Shown piece after piece: positions 1 through 6,317 of a DNA stretch of 29,519 nucleotides; the stretch's first letter is position 1, and every line of letters begins with the position of its first letter. The DNA lies in the NCBI GenBank assembly GCA_903933085.1, contig CAIZIN010000045.1:1-29519 (forward strand), in the 5' to 3' direction. Source of the stretch: an uncultured bacterium (GTDB lineage Bacteria; Patescibacteriota; Minisyncoccia; Phycocordibacterales; CAIZIN01). The translations under genes were made by a program, and so were the position numbers. The notes under the pieces were generated by a model, which worked only from the letters and a program-made list of their open reading frames with translations, was not told the origin of the DNA and searched no databases.

Positions 1-904
1 TTGAGACTGTAAGGACTTTGTGAGTCTTTGTATATTTTTTTACAAGTGCAGCTAGTGTTTTTTCATCCACCATATCTGTTTTTGTGATTAATATGATTTC
101 TTCTTTTTTGGCCATCTCAACATCAAATTTTTCAAGTTCTGTTCGCACAGTTTTATATGCTACCTCAAAATTTTCTGTATCAGCAGCAATACAATGAAGC
201 AAAAGATTTGTTCTTCTGACATGTCGTAAAAACTTATGTCCAAGACCTCTACCTTCAGCGGCACCTTCAATAAGTCCCGGAACATCAGCAAGTATCACTC
301 CATATAACGAACCTAGATTTGGCTCTAAAGTTGTAAACTCAAAATTTCCAACTTTCGCACGTGAATTTGTTATTGCATTTAATAGAGAAGATTTACCAGC
401 ATTCGGCAAACCTATGATTCCAATATCAGCTACAAGCTCGAGCTCAATATAAAAATCTGCTTCATCTCCTGACTTACCCAAAGTAAACTCTTCTGGTGAA
501 ATATTTTTTGAACCTTTGAAATGTTCATTACCCAAACCTCCTCGACCACCCTCAAGAACCTTTATCTTTTCTCCAACGGTTCGTAATTCATATTTTTTGT
601 CATTCGTCAGATCAGTTATAATCGAACCGACAGGTACAGCAATTTCACAATCATCTCCATTTTCTCCGTATAAAGATTTACCTCCTCCATCCGTACCACG
701 CACGGCCTTAAATAATTTTTGATGACGGTAGTTTGAAAGCAACGCCAAATCAGAAGATGCAGAAAAATACACATCTCCTCCTCGGCCACCATTACCTCCA
801 GCAGGACCTGAATATTCTTTACCCTTTTCGTGCAACCACCTCACCACTCCATCTCCACCATCTCCCGCTTTCGCATGTATTCGTATTTCATCAACAAAGG
901 CCAT
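1..904 (-). CDS. obgE: GTPase Obg (ObgE/CgtA), partial at left edge
   Basis: Ribosome-associated GTPase of the Obg family, which acts in 50S subunit maturation and stress signalling. The open frame has 301 codons and continues past the window edge, so the C-terminus is missing. The N-terminal Obg fold (about residues 1-158) shows its glycine-rich repeats (GDGGDGV, GGNGGRGGDV, GGRGGLGNEHF). The G domain follows: G1 GLPNAGKSS at about 165-173, the G2 threonines in FEFTT at about 188-192, G3 DVPG at 207-210, and G4 as TKTD at 274-277 in place of the usual NKxD. The start is the ATG at 902-904, giving MAFVDEIRIHAKAGDGG, the usual Obg beginning. It is the last gene seen in a minus-strand operon, 44 nt after the MYG1-family gene. 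Identification is very secure. Confidence 0.96.
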   Translation of the reverse strand, partial: MAFVDEIRIHAKAGDGGDGVVRWLHEKGKEYSGPAGGNGGRGGDVYFSASSDLALLSNYRHQKLFKAVRGTDGGGKSLYGENGDDCEIAVPVGSIITDLTNDKKYELRTVGEKIKVLEGGRGGLGNEHFKGSKNISPEEFTLGKSGDEADFYIELELVADIGIIGLPNAGKSSLLNAITNSRAKVGNFEFTTLEPNLGSLYGVILADVPGLIEGAAEGRGLGHKFLRHVRRTNLLLHCIAADTENFEVAYKTVRTELEKFDVEMAKKEEIILITKTDMVDEKTLAALVKKYTKTHKVLTVS

Positions 905-948
905 ATTATATAGTTTTAAAGTTAGATTTTATTAAGAGAAACACCACT

Positions 949-1833
949 TTAAGCTTCAACTGCAATTTTTGCAAGCTTTATTGCACCTTCCTTGGAATCT
1001 GCAACAGCTAAAAAAAGATTTTTATGGCAAAATACTGCATCTGCCACACCTGAAATTTCAGCAAATTCCCCATCTCTTTTTGCACTCCATGTTGCTGGAA
1101 AATCTTTCCTATTTATAAAACTCCTTGAATCATCCCTCACTGTCTCTACAGACCACTTACCATCATTTGTTCTTGGTCGAATAAAATATAAAGGTTCAGG
1201 ATGTTTTGAAAGAAAATCTCGAGATGGATATTGACCATCAAGCACTATAATTCTTTTATCTTCAGCTTCTTCATAGGCCTTTTCCACAAATTCTTTTGCC
1301 TCCATTTTTGCCCTAACTCGCATAATTTCACGAGCCAAAAGAGCTTTTACAAATTTCACAAGTTCAGCAAATGCCACATCCATATTTCTATCATCTTCTT
1401 TCCAGTTAGACACGAAGGCATTTACTACATTATCTAATCCATACATATTCACATCTTTAAAATCTGTAGAAAAAACACCTACACCATTATCTGATGCATC
1501 AAGTGAGGCCACCATATCTTTATCGATGATTCTAGCCACAACAGAGTTTCCACATAGGCTTTCTCCGTGAGTTTTCCACACCAAACCAAAAGCTGCATAA
1601 GGTATCCCATTCTCTCTTACTCCAGCTCCACCTTCTTGATGATGATCAAATCTTTGTTTATCTGCATCAAAGACACCTCCCACATCGACGACAAAATCTG
1701 CTTTATTTATCAATACCATATCTCTTGTGCGAATCACCTCAATTGGACCATCTATTAAAAGAGCAATCGCGGCCACAGCACAAACATCATCCGCGTGAAA
1801 TTTACCATCATGAGTAGCAATTATTTTTGTCAT
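949..1833 (-). CDS. MYG1 family protein (DHH-like metal-dependent hydrolase/exonuclease)
   Basis: A 294-residue member of the MYG1/UPF0160 family, which is related to DHH phosphoesterases. Eukaryotic MYG1 is reported as a 3'-5' RNA exonuclease; the bacterial role is not settled. Visible motifs are HDGKFHADDV at residues 8-17 and DHHQEGG from residue 63, both typical metal-binding signatures, plus the conserved ends ETVRDD and FPATWSAKRDGE towards the C-terminus. Length fits the family. The gene starts 14 nt after the stop of the membrane protein gene upstream and ends 44 nt before obgE, so it probably shares their transcript. No Shine-Dalgarno sequence is obvious before the ATG. Confidence 0.88.
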   Translation of the reverse strand: MTKIIATHDGKFHADDVCAVAAIALLIDGPIEVIRTRDMVLINKADFVVDVGGVFDADKQRFDHHQEGGAGVRENGIPYAAFGLVWKTHGESLCGNSVVARIIDKDMVASLDASDNGVGVFSTDFKDVNMYGLDNVVNAFVSNWKEDDRNMDVAFAELVKFVKALLAREIMRVRAKMEAKEFVEKAYEEAEDKRIIVLDGQYPSRDFLSKHPEPLYFIRPRTNDGKWSVETVRDDSRSFINRKDFPATWSAKRDGEFAEISGVADAVFCHKNLFLAVADSKEGAIKLAKIAVEA

Positions 1834-1847
1834 TCTTAAATATTATC

Positions 1848-2261
1848 TTATTTATTTTCTAAATCATCTTTCAATTCTGAAATTTCTGTTTCTATTTTCA
1901 AAAGTTTATTCTCTATTCTGTTTATTTGAGTTTCTTCTTCTTCGATTTCTTTCTCTGTTTTATCAGCAACTTTTTTCTCTTGCTTCAAACCGGAAATCAA
2001 AATTTGTTCTCCGATAAAAAACGAAACAAAAAGCCCAATCATAAGCATTATAATCGTAGTCCATACTACTGTAACAGGCTCATAAAACAACAACCCCCAG
2101 ATACCGCCCTTTTTTTGAAGAATATCCGCAGTATGCCAAATCCCCCGCCAAAAAAGAATCATTACTACCCCTCCTAGAAAGGCGTAACTAATCGGTATGT
2201 GACTAAAAAACCCCCTAATACGGTCTTCCAAATGATCAAAGAATTTAATTATTTTTTTCAT
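1848..2261 (-). CDS. Small membrane protein with C-terminal coiled coil
   Basis: Unrecognised 137-residue protein. Two hydrophobic segments are visible, about residues 24-43 (ISYAFLGGVVMILFWRG) and 63-87 (VVWTTIIMLMIGLFVSFFIG). A long charged heptad-like stretch from about 93 to the end (rich in Glu, Lys, Ile and Leu) should form a coiled coil on one side of the membrane. Its ATG overlaps the TGA of the preceding GIY-YIG gene by 4 nt (ATGA), so the two are probably translationally coupled. It lies in the same operon as the MYG1 and obg genes. No enzymatic motif is seen; a scaffold role is only a guess. Confidence 0.8.
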   Translation of the reverse strand: MKKIIKFFDHLEDRIRGFFSHIPISYAFLGGVVMILFWRGIWHTADILQKKGGIWGLLFYEPVTVVWTTIIMLMIGLFVSFFIGEQILISGLKQEKKVADKTEKEIEEEETQINRIENKLLKIETEISELKDDLENK

Positions 2262-2527
2262 CCTTCTAAGTTTTTATTTATAAAAAAGTTGTTTAATGTC
2301 TTACGCAAAAATGTCTTACCCCAACCTGTTTTCATATACTGTTCGCGAGCAAAAGCATCTCTTTCGTTAACATACGCTTCGTAGTATATCAGAGAGTATG
2401 GTGCGTGTCTTTTGGTAGATGCCACTTTTTTCGCATTATGCAATACAAACCTCTTCTTTAGGTCCTTTGTGCAACCAACATATATTTCTTTATCTTTGTT
2501 ACTTTGTAGCACATATACGTATTGCAT
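2258..2527 (-). CDS. GIY-YIG nuclease superfamily protein (UPF0213/YhbQ-like)
   Basis: An 89-residue stand-alone GIY-YIG domain. It begins MQYVYVLQSNKDKEIYVGC, with the YVY...YVG tyrosine/glycine core, followed by TKDLKKRFVLHN (the conserved Arg position) and REQYMKTGWGKTFL (the family's ExxxKxWxxxxK pattern). The family cleaves branched or damaged DNA in some members; many small bacterial ones have no known role. I chose the ATG at 2525-2527 rather than the upstream one because the domain starts there and the extra 21 residues resemble nothing in the family. It is the first gene of the minus-strand operon and overlaps the next gene by 4 nt. Confidence 0.85.
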   Translation of the reverse strand: MQYVYVLQSNKDKEIYVGCTKDLKKRFVLHNAKKVASTKRHAPYSLIYYEAYVNERDAFAREQYMKTGWGKTFLRKTLNNFFINKNLEG

Positions 2528-2673
2528 AATGTGTAAATAAAAATTTTTAAGGATATATCCTACTAAGTTTTTGCTTAAAAAAGTTATCAAATCCTTACTG
2601 TTGATAAAAATATATAACCATTATAACAAAGCAAGATAATAATGTCTTTAATTGAGAAATGATAACTTTTCTG

Positions 2674-2764
2674 CATCATGCAATATTACTCATAGTCATA
2701 ATTAGTATAATAATATTAATTACATAGTTATTATCTCATATTTTAATTATAAGATTGCATGATG
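2674..2764. repeat. Inverted repeat in AT-rich intergenic region
   Basis: CATCATGCAAT at 2674-2684 is repeated as its exact reverse complement, ATTGCATGATG, at 2754-2764, around about 70 nt of very AT-rich, partly self-complementary sequence. The whole gap 2528-2848 has no gene I can support. It separates the divergent GIY-YIG operon and the FKBP gene and must hold both promoters. Confidence 0.6.
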
Positions 2765-2811
2765 AGTAAGCAAAAATTTTGAAGGATGAATTGTAACTAA
2801 TATCTAATCTT

Positions 2812-2840
2812 TTGCAAAATTAATGATGTAAGTGTAAAAT
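2812..2840 (+). promoter_or_regulatory. Promoter of FKBP gene, leaderless type
   Basis: TTGCAA at 2812-2817, a 17-nt spacer, then TAAAAT at 2835-2840. The ATG of the FKBP gene begins only 8 nt after the -10 box and no Shine-Dalgarno sequence is present, so transcription probably starts at or next to the start codon. Confidence 0.6.
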
Positions 2841-2848
2841 ACAAGTGT

Positions 2849-3334
2849 ATGAAAAAAATATCAAAAAATGAAGTTGTAGCAATCGTCACTGCACTTGTAG
2901 TTATTGCAGGTTTTGTAGTGTTTGGTTCGTTAGGACTTTTTTCTAAGACTTCTTCGTCATTATCATTAAATAATCTTAATATGAATATTGCAGATAACGG
3001 TGCACAACAAGCGCCTCAGCTGATAATCAGTGACTTAGTGGTAGGTACAGGCACAGAAGCTGTAGCAGGTAAGCATATTGTAGTTAATTACAGAGGTACT
3101 CTAATGAATGGAACAGAATTCGATAGCTCTTACTCACGTGGTGTTCCTTTTGATTTTGATCTTGGTGCAGGACAAGTAATTGCCGGTTGGGATCAAGGTT
3201 TTTCTGGAATGAAGGTTGGAGGAAAGCGAAAGCTTGTTATTCCAGCAAATCTAGCTTATGGCGATCGAGAAATTGGCCCGATTCCAGCAAATTCAACTTT
3301 AGTTTTTGAAGTGGAGTTGTTAGAAGTTAAATAA
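2849..3334 (+). CDS. Membrane-anchored FKBP-type peptidyl-prolyl cis-trans isomerase
   Basis: A 161-residue protein with one N-terminal membrane segment (about residues 8-30, VVAIVTALVVIAGFVVFGSL), a short Ser/Asn-rich linker and a complete FKBP domain (about 52-161). Family landmarks are VNYRGTLMNGTEFDSSYSRG, PFDFDLGAGQVIAGWDQG (active-site Asp, Phe, Val-Ile and Trp), GMKVGGKRKLVIP, LAYGDRE and STLVFEVELLEVK. It should catalyse proline isomerisation, acting on the outer face of the membrane if the N-terminus works as a signal anchor. It is monocistronic with its own promoter, and a large palindrome follows the stop. Confidence 0.93.
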   Translation: MKKISKNEVVAIVTALVVIAGFVVFGSLGLFSKTSSSLSLNNLNMNIADNGAQQAPQLIISDLVVGTGTEAVAGKHIVVNYRGTLMNGTEFDSSYSRGVPFDFDLGAGQVIAGWDQGFSGMKVGGKRKLVIPANLAYGDREIGPIPANSTLVFEVELLEVK

Positions 3335-3345
3335 CGTTCAGCAAT

Positions 3346-3482
3346 AATATTTCCGACCGCTCCGAAACCTGCGATTTCTCGCTTCGGCTTCGTCGCAAAC
3401 TTTTAAGAAAAAATCGCAAGGTATACCTTGCGATTTTTTCTTAAAAGACCATGCTTTGCAACTCCAGATGCTCGGAAATATT
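3346..3482. repeat. Nested palindrome after the FKBP gene, probable terminator/REP-like element
   Basis: Positions 3400-3421 and 3426-3447 form a perfect 22-bp inverted repeat around TATA, so 3400-3447 is a perfect 48-nt palindrome with A/T tracts at both ends. It could terminate transcription on either strand. An outer inverted repeat, AATATTTCCGA at 3346-3356 and TCGGAAATATT at 3472-3482, encloses it. The region 3335-3572 has no gene; it also holds a 10-bp inverted repeat, AATTCAAATT/AATTTGAATT, at 3503-3538. Confidence 0.8.
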
Positions 3483-3572
3483 TTTGTCTCACTCCTGTGG
3501 ATAATTCAAATTCTCACGTAATTTTACAAATTTGAATTTCTATCCTTTGGTGTAAAAATGTATATAATTTGT

Positions 3573-3602
3573 TTGGAGAATTATATCATACACGATATAA
3601 TT
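3573..3602 (+). promoter_or_regulatory. Promoter of cassette A with embedded palindromic operator candidate
   Basis: TTGGAG at 3573-3578, a 17-nt spacer, and TATAAT at 3596-3601. The spacer and -10 box contain AATTATATC (3579-3587), six nt, then GATATAATT (3594-3602), a 9-bp dyad. The same dyad sits in the same position in the cassette B promoter, which supports a shared regulator. Confidence 0.65.
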
Positions 3603-3631
3603 ACTACGGATAGAAGATTGAAAAAATACTT

Positions 3632-3684
3632 CCTTTAAACTTTTTAATTAAAGCTTCGCAATAATTAAAAACTTGAAAGGATAA
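3632..3684 (+). repeat. Hairpin module A1
   Basis: CCTTT at 3632 pairs with AAAGG at 3676-3680. Inside is an unpaired AAAC opposite CTTG, then a perfect TTTTTAATTA/TAATTAAAAA stem, and ATAA follows. It is one of six copies of the same module in the window (two here, three in cassette B, one after uvrB). The closing pairs differ between copies but stay complementary. Confidence 0.75.
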
Positions 3685-3685
3685 A

Positions 3686-3739
3686 CCCTACAAACTTATT
3701 AATTAAAGCTTCGCAATAATTAATAACTTAGAAGGGTAA
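3686..3739 (+). repeat. Hairpin module A2
   Basis: CCCTAC at 3686-3691 pairs (one mismatch) with GAAGGG at 3731-3736. The internal loop is AAAC opposite CTTA, with a TTATTAATTA/TAATTAATAA stem inside and TAA following. It lies directly after module A1 in tandem and directly before the structured leader. Confidence 0.75.
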
Positions 3740-3741
3740 AT

Positions 3742-3841
3742 CTTCCTCTCACGAATGATTGCTGATAGTTATCATTCGCGAGGGGAAGAGAGTGATGAGC
3801 TCTAGCAATGCGTCTAGTCCACGCTTGAAAAATTTCCTCTT
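3742..3841 (+). promoter_or_regulatory. Conserved structured leader of cassette A (cis-regulatory RNA candidate)
   Basis: CTTCCTCTC (3742-3750) can pair with GAGGGGAAG (3780-3788), enclosing a hairpin GAATGAT/ATCATTC (3753-3777). Then come an AGAG/CTCT hairpin and GCGT/ACGC (3810-3824) with loop CTAGTCC. GAGGGGAA can instead pair with TTCCTCTT at 3834-3841, just before the protein start, so two exclusive folds are possible. A 27-nt stretch (3777-3803) is identical in cassette B. The leader also holds a 16-codon ORF (3795-3845) starting MSSSNASSPR, whose first half is conserved in B. Confidence 0.6.
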
Positions 3842-3856
3842 ATAACATACAAAAAT

Positions 3857-4057
3857 ATGTTACAAGCAATTCGAAGTTGTCGAGCAATTGGAGTAGTCAT
3901 TGCAATCATCACACTTAAACTTCTCGTACCAGATGTCTGGCACGCGATAGAAGTAACCCTTCTTCAGTTCTTTGCAACCTTGCAGAAAACCCTAGCCCTA
4001 GCGCCAGGAGACATACTACAAGGAAATGTAATCAGTGTGCCACAAATGCCATACTAG
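3857..4057 (+). CDS. Small hydrophobic protein, cassette A paralogue
   Basis: Unrecognised 66-residue protein with an N-terminal hydrophobic segment (about residues 11-24, IGVVIAIITLKLLV), then VWHAIEVTLLQFFATLQKTLALAP, an amphipathic-looking helix, and a tail ending NVISVPQMPY. It aligns along its length with the protein at 4497-4685: shared IAIITLKLL, P-x-VWH, TL-x-x-FF, QK-x-LA, NVI and PQ-x-P. That conservation between copies, with each copy having its own promoter, leader and terminator, is the best evidence that it is a real gene. No Shine-Dalgarno sequence precedes the ATG. A membrane-active peptide or small membrane protein is plausible but unproven. Confidence 0.7.
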   Translation: MLQAIRSCRAIGVVIAIITLKLLVPDVWHAIEVTLLQFFATLQKTLALAPGDILQGNVISVPQMPY

Positions 4058-4072
4058 TTTACTAAATTTCAT

Positions 4073-4102
4073 AAAGCCGATCGTGTACACGACCGGCTTT
4101 TG
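4073..4102 (+). terminator. Terminator of cassette A
   Basis: AAAGCCG and CGGCTTT form the base of a hairpin with inner TCGTG/CACGA and a T run after it. A second, perfect 14-bp hairpin (4116-4129 with 4135-4148) follows and ends exactly where the -35 box of cassette B begins. Confidence 0.8.
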
Positions 4103-4148
4103 TAATCAGAAAATCGTATAAAACCGGCAAGAACTGCCGGTTTTATAC

Positions 4149-4178
4149 TTGACAAAATTATATCATATATGATATAAT
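4149..4178 (+). promoter_or_regulatory. Promoter of cassette B with palindromic operator candidate
   Basis: TTGACA at 4149-4154, an 18-nt spacer, and TATAAT at 4173-4178. The dyad ATTATATC (4157-4164), ATATAT, GATATAAT (4171-4178) overlaps the -10 box as in cassette A. The arms are conserved while the centre differs (ATACAC in A, ATATAT here), as expected for a protein-binding site. Confidence 0.7.
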
Positions 4179-4230
4179 ATATCCGAAAGAGGGAACAGGA
4201 ACCTCAAAATACCTTGAAAACTAAAGAATG

Positions 4231-4293
4231 ATCCTTCAAACTTTTTGGCCAGATTGCTACGCAACAAAAGTGACTAAAAACTTAGAAGGATAA
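4231..4293 (+). repeat. Hairpin module B1
   Basis: ATCCTTC (4231-4237) pairs with GAAGGAT (4285-4291). The internal loop is AAAC opposite CTTA, followed by a TTTTTGG.../...CTAAAAA stem with one mismatch and a long loop. First of three tandem copies in cassette B. Confidence 0.75.
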
Positions 4294-4294
4294 G

Positions 4295-4335
4295 CCCTAC
4301 AAACTTATTAATTAATTAATAACTTAGAGGGGTAA
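4295..4335 (+). repeat. Hairpin module B2
   Basis: CCCTAC pairs with GAGGGG (one mismatch, one G-U). The AAAC/CTTA internal loop is kept, and the inner stem is a self-complementary TTATTAATTAATTAATAA. It is followed by TAA. Confidence 0.75.
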
Positions 4336-4336
4336 A

Positions 4337-4378
4337 CCCTTCAAACTTTTTGACAAAGTCAAAAACTTAGAAGGACAA
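4337..4378 (+). repeat. Hairpin module B3
   Basis: CCTTC, AAAC, TTTTTGAC, a 3-nt loop, GTCAAAAA, CTTA, GAAGG: the cleanest copy of the module, with perfect inner and outer stems and the conserved internal loop. It sits immediately before the structured leader. Confidence 0.8.
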
Positions 4379-4383
4379 GTCGT

Positions 4384-4481
4384 CTTCTCTCGAATGGTCG
4401 CCTTTGGTTACTATCCGCGAGGGGAAGAGAGTGATGAGCTCTGCCGAAGCGTCTAGTCCACGCATCGCAAATATTCCTCTC
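4384..4481 (+). promoter_or_regulatory. Conserved structured leader of cassette B (cis-regulatory RNA candidate)
   Basis: CTTCTCTC (4384-4391) can pair with GAGGGGAAG (4419-4427), with one bulged G, around a GAATGGT/ACTATCC hairpin whose pairs differ from cassette A but mostly remain pairable. The hairpin GCGTCTAGTCCACGC (4449-4463) is identical to A. GAGGGGAA (4419-4426) can pair instead with TTCCTCTC at 4474-4481. Here the in-leader ORF (ATG at 4434, MSSAEASSPR) runs in frame into the downstream protein, unlike in A. Confidence 0.6.
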
Positions 4482-4496
4482 ATAATAATTAATATT

Positions 4497-4685
4497 ATGA
4501 AAATACTACGAAGCATTGGCCTCGGTATTGCAATCATCACTTTGAAGCTTTTGATGCCGGAAGTCTGGCACTCATTTGAATCAACCCTCGTTTCGTTCTT
4601 TAGTACAATGCAGAAAGTTCTAGCTGTTTCACCAGCCGACGCTTTGCCTGCAAATGTGATTGGTTTTCCACAAGTCCCGAAATAA
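4497..4685 (+). CDS. Small hydrophobic protein, cassette B paralogue
   Basis: A 62-residue paralogue of the protein at 3857-4057: MKILRSIGLGIAIITLKLL, then MPEVWHSFESTLVSFFSTMQ and a tail with NVIGFPQVPK. The start at 4497 was chosen by alignment with copy A. The frame stays open upstream to an ATG at 4434 within the conserved leader, so an N-terminally longer form of 83 residues cannot be excluded. A hydrophobic helix is followed by a probable amphipathic helix. No known family is recognised. It lies between its own promoter and terminator, 228 nt upstream of tgt, with no sign of co-transcription with tgt. Confidence 0.7.
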   Translation: MKILRSIGLGIAIITLKLLMPEVWHSFESTLVSFFSTMQKVLAVSPADALPANVIGFPQVPK

Positions 4686-4704
4686 TCAATCGCACATATC
4701 ATAC

Positions 4705-4736
4705 AAAGCCGCTTCGCATACGCAAGCGGCTTTTAT
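4705..4736 (+). terminator. Terminator of cassette B
   Basis: AAAGCCGCTT (4705-4714) pairs with AAGCGGCTTT (4724-4733), followed by TTATT. A further inverted repeat, AGTTAACAAA (4795-4804) and TTTGTTAACT (4821-4830), lies in the otherwise gene-free stretch before tgt. Confidence 0.85.
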
Positions 4737-4912
4737 TATTTCTATCATTAATATCAAGGTGGAAATACGATCTGAAAGATACTCCGAAATATATAGTTAA
4801 CAAACTCTACGATCGTTGACTTTGTTAACTGTAATATTTTTTAAGGTGTAGTTCTTAGTTACTAAATTATTATTCTTTTGTTTTTCTCACTCATCTGGTA
4901 TTCTAAGCACAA

Positions 4913-6154
4913 ATGTCCAAACCATTAAAATTTAAAATTGAAAAGAAACTAAATAATTCTCTCGGTCGTGCGGGGGTTATTTCCACACCTCACGGAGACA
5001 TTGAAACTCCAGCTTTTGTAACGGTAGGCACAAAAGGAACAGTGAAAGCACTCTCCCCAGAACAAGTTAAAGATTTGGGAGCTCAAGTTGTTCTTGCAAA
5101 TACATATCACTTATATCTTCAACCACATGATTATATTATTCGTGACGCTGGAGGGATTCATAAATTTATGAATTGGAGTGGACCAACAATGACTGATTCA
5201 GGTGGCTTTCAAGTTTTCTCACTTGGTGCTGCGTATGGAAAGAATATCTCGAAAGTTACAAGTGCAGAGAGTGCACCACTTTTACTACCTGAAAATAGCG
5301 AGGATGATGTTGTAAAGATTGCAACTATTGATCACGACGGTGTTACATTTAAATCTATAATTGACGGATCATTACACTATTTTACTCCTGAGCGCTCAAT
5401 TGAAATTCAACACAATATTGGTGCTGATATTATATTCGCTTTTGATGAATGCACATCACCGAATGAACCACTTCGATATCAACAAGAAGCTCTCGATAGA
5501 ACCCATCGCTGGGCAAAGAAATCACTTGAGTATCACAAAAATGCAAAACCAATTCACTTGGGAACTAAGTTCCCAAGTGAAAGGCAGGCTTTGTTTGGAA
5601 TAGTACAAGGCGGGAGGTTTGAAGAACTTCGGAAGGAAAGTGCAACGGTGCTAGCCGGAATGGATTTTGATGGATATGGTATAGGGGGATCTTTTGCAAA
5701 AGAAGATATGGGTACAGCTGTAAAATGGGTTAATGAAATTTTACCAGAGGAAAAACCTCGACATTTACTTGGTATAGGCGAACCAGAAGATCTTTTTATG
5801 GCTGTAGAAAATGGCTGTGACCTTTTTGACTGTGTGGCACCAACACGCATTGCGCGCAACGGACAAGTTTACACAAGATTCGGAAAAGAGAATTTATTGA
5901 ATAATAAATTTATAGAAGATTATACTCAAATTGATTCTGAATGTGATTGTTATACCTGCAAAAATTACACACGTGCCTATGTTGCTCATCTTTTTAGAGC
6001 GAAAGAAATGTTCGCCGCAACTTTAGCATCAATTCACAATCTGTATTTCATAATCAATCTAGTGAAAAAGATGCGTGAATCAATGCTCAATGATACTTTT
6101 CACGAATTCAAAAATAGCTTTTTGGAAGGATATAGAAAGAATAAAGATTTATGA
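4913..6154 (+). CDS. tgt: tRNA-guanine transglycosylase (queuine tRNA-ribosyltransferase)
   Basis: A 413-residue Tgt, which exchanges guanine 34 of GUN-anticodon tRNAs for a 7-deazaguanine base in queuosine modification. The nucleophile/base region shows TDSGGFQVFSLG (Asp 95), then an insertion of about 30 residues before TPERSIEIQ, FAFDEC at 175-180 with the second catalytic-site Asp, GIGGSFAKEDM, and DLFDCVAPTRIARNGQ. The zinc site CDCYTCKNYTRAYVAHL with a His further on (ASIHNLY) is intact. The -10-like TATTCT lies about 8 nt before the ATG and no Shine-Dalgarno sequence is visible, consistent with a leaderless message. No preQ1 synthesis gene is in the window, so the incoming base is probably salvaged. 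Confidence 0.95.
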   Translation: MSKPLKFKIEKKLNNSLGRAGVISTPHGDIETPAFVTVGTKGTVKALSPEQVKDLGAQVVLANTYHLYLQPHDYIIRDAGGIHKFMNWSGPTMTDSGGFQVFSLGAAYGKNISKVTSAESAPLLLPENSEDDVVKIATIDHDGVTFKSIIDGSLHYFTPERSIEIQHNIGADIIFAFDECTSPNEPLRYQQEALDRTHRWAKKSLEYHKNAKPIHLGTKFPSERQALFGIVQGGRFEELRKESATVLAGMDFDGYGIGGSFAKEDMGTAVKWVNEILPEEKPRHLLGIGEPEDLFMAVENGCDLFDCVAPTRIARNGQVYTRFGKENLLNNKFIEDYTQIDSECDCYTCKNYTRAYVAHLFRAKEMFAATLASIHNLYFIINLVKKMRESMLNDTFHEFKNSFLEGYRKNKDL

Positions 6155-6173
6155 ATTAGGAATTAAGAATGAA

Positions 6174-6207
6174 AAAGCAGGGGTACGATTAATCGTACCC
6201 CTGCTTT
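6174..6207. terminator. Palindromic terminator after tgt
   Basis: A perfect 34-nt palindrome from AAAGCAGGGG to CCCCTGCTTT starts 20 nt after the tgt stop. More hairpins follow: AAAACATTTTG/CAAAATGTTTT at 6232-6257 and ACTTTCG/CGAAAGT at 6263-6280. Confidence 0.8.
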
Positions 6208-6283
6208 CTGGAGGGATATAAGAAATAAGCTAAAACATTTTGACTACAAAATGTTTTCCCTAACTTTCGAATACGAAAGTTTT

Positions 6284-6311
6284 AGAAAAAAACACACGAT
6301 GTTTCGTGTGT
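6284..6311 (-). terminator. Minus-strand terminator
   Basis: ACACACGA (6292-6299) and TCGTGTGT (6304-6311) form an 8-bp hairpin. Read on the minus strand it is followed by a run of T, so it ends transcription of the small gene at 6318-6506. Confidence 0.75.
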
Positions 6312-6317
6312 TGTGAA

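Noticed and set aside
733..1758. Plus-strand ORFs across the obg and MYG1 genes
   Set aside because: They are shadows of the minus-strand genes, with low-complexity translations and no start signals.
3780..3824. Hammerhead ribozyme in the cassette leaders (TGATGAG is present)
   Set aside because: The GAAA core strand is missing in copy A and misplaced in copy B, and the required three-stem arrangement cannot be drawn.
3632..4378. CRISPR array or integron attC sites
   Set aside because: The modules are hairpins with variable interiors and no regular spacers, no cas genes are present, and the ends do not match the RYYYAAC/GTTRRRY core of attC. No integrase is in the window.
4231..4481. preQ1 riboswitch controlling tgt
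   Set aside because: A terminator and more than 170 nt separate the leader from tgt, the same leader occurs in cassette A away from tgt, and no preQ1 aptamer consensus is visible.
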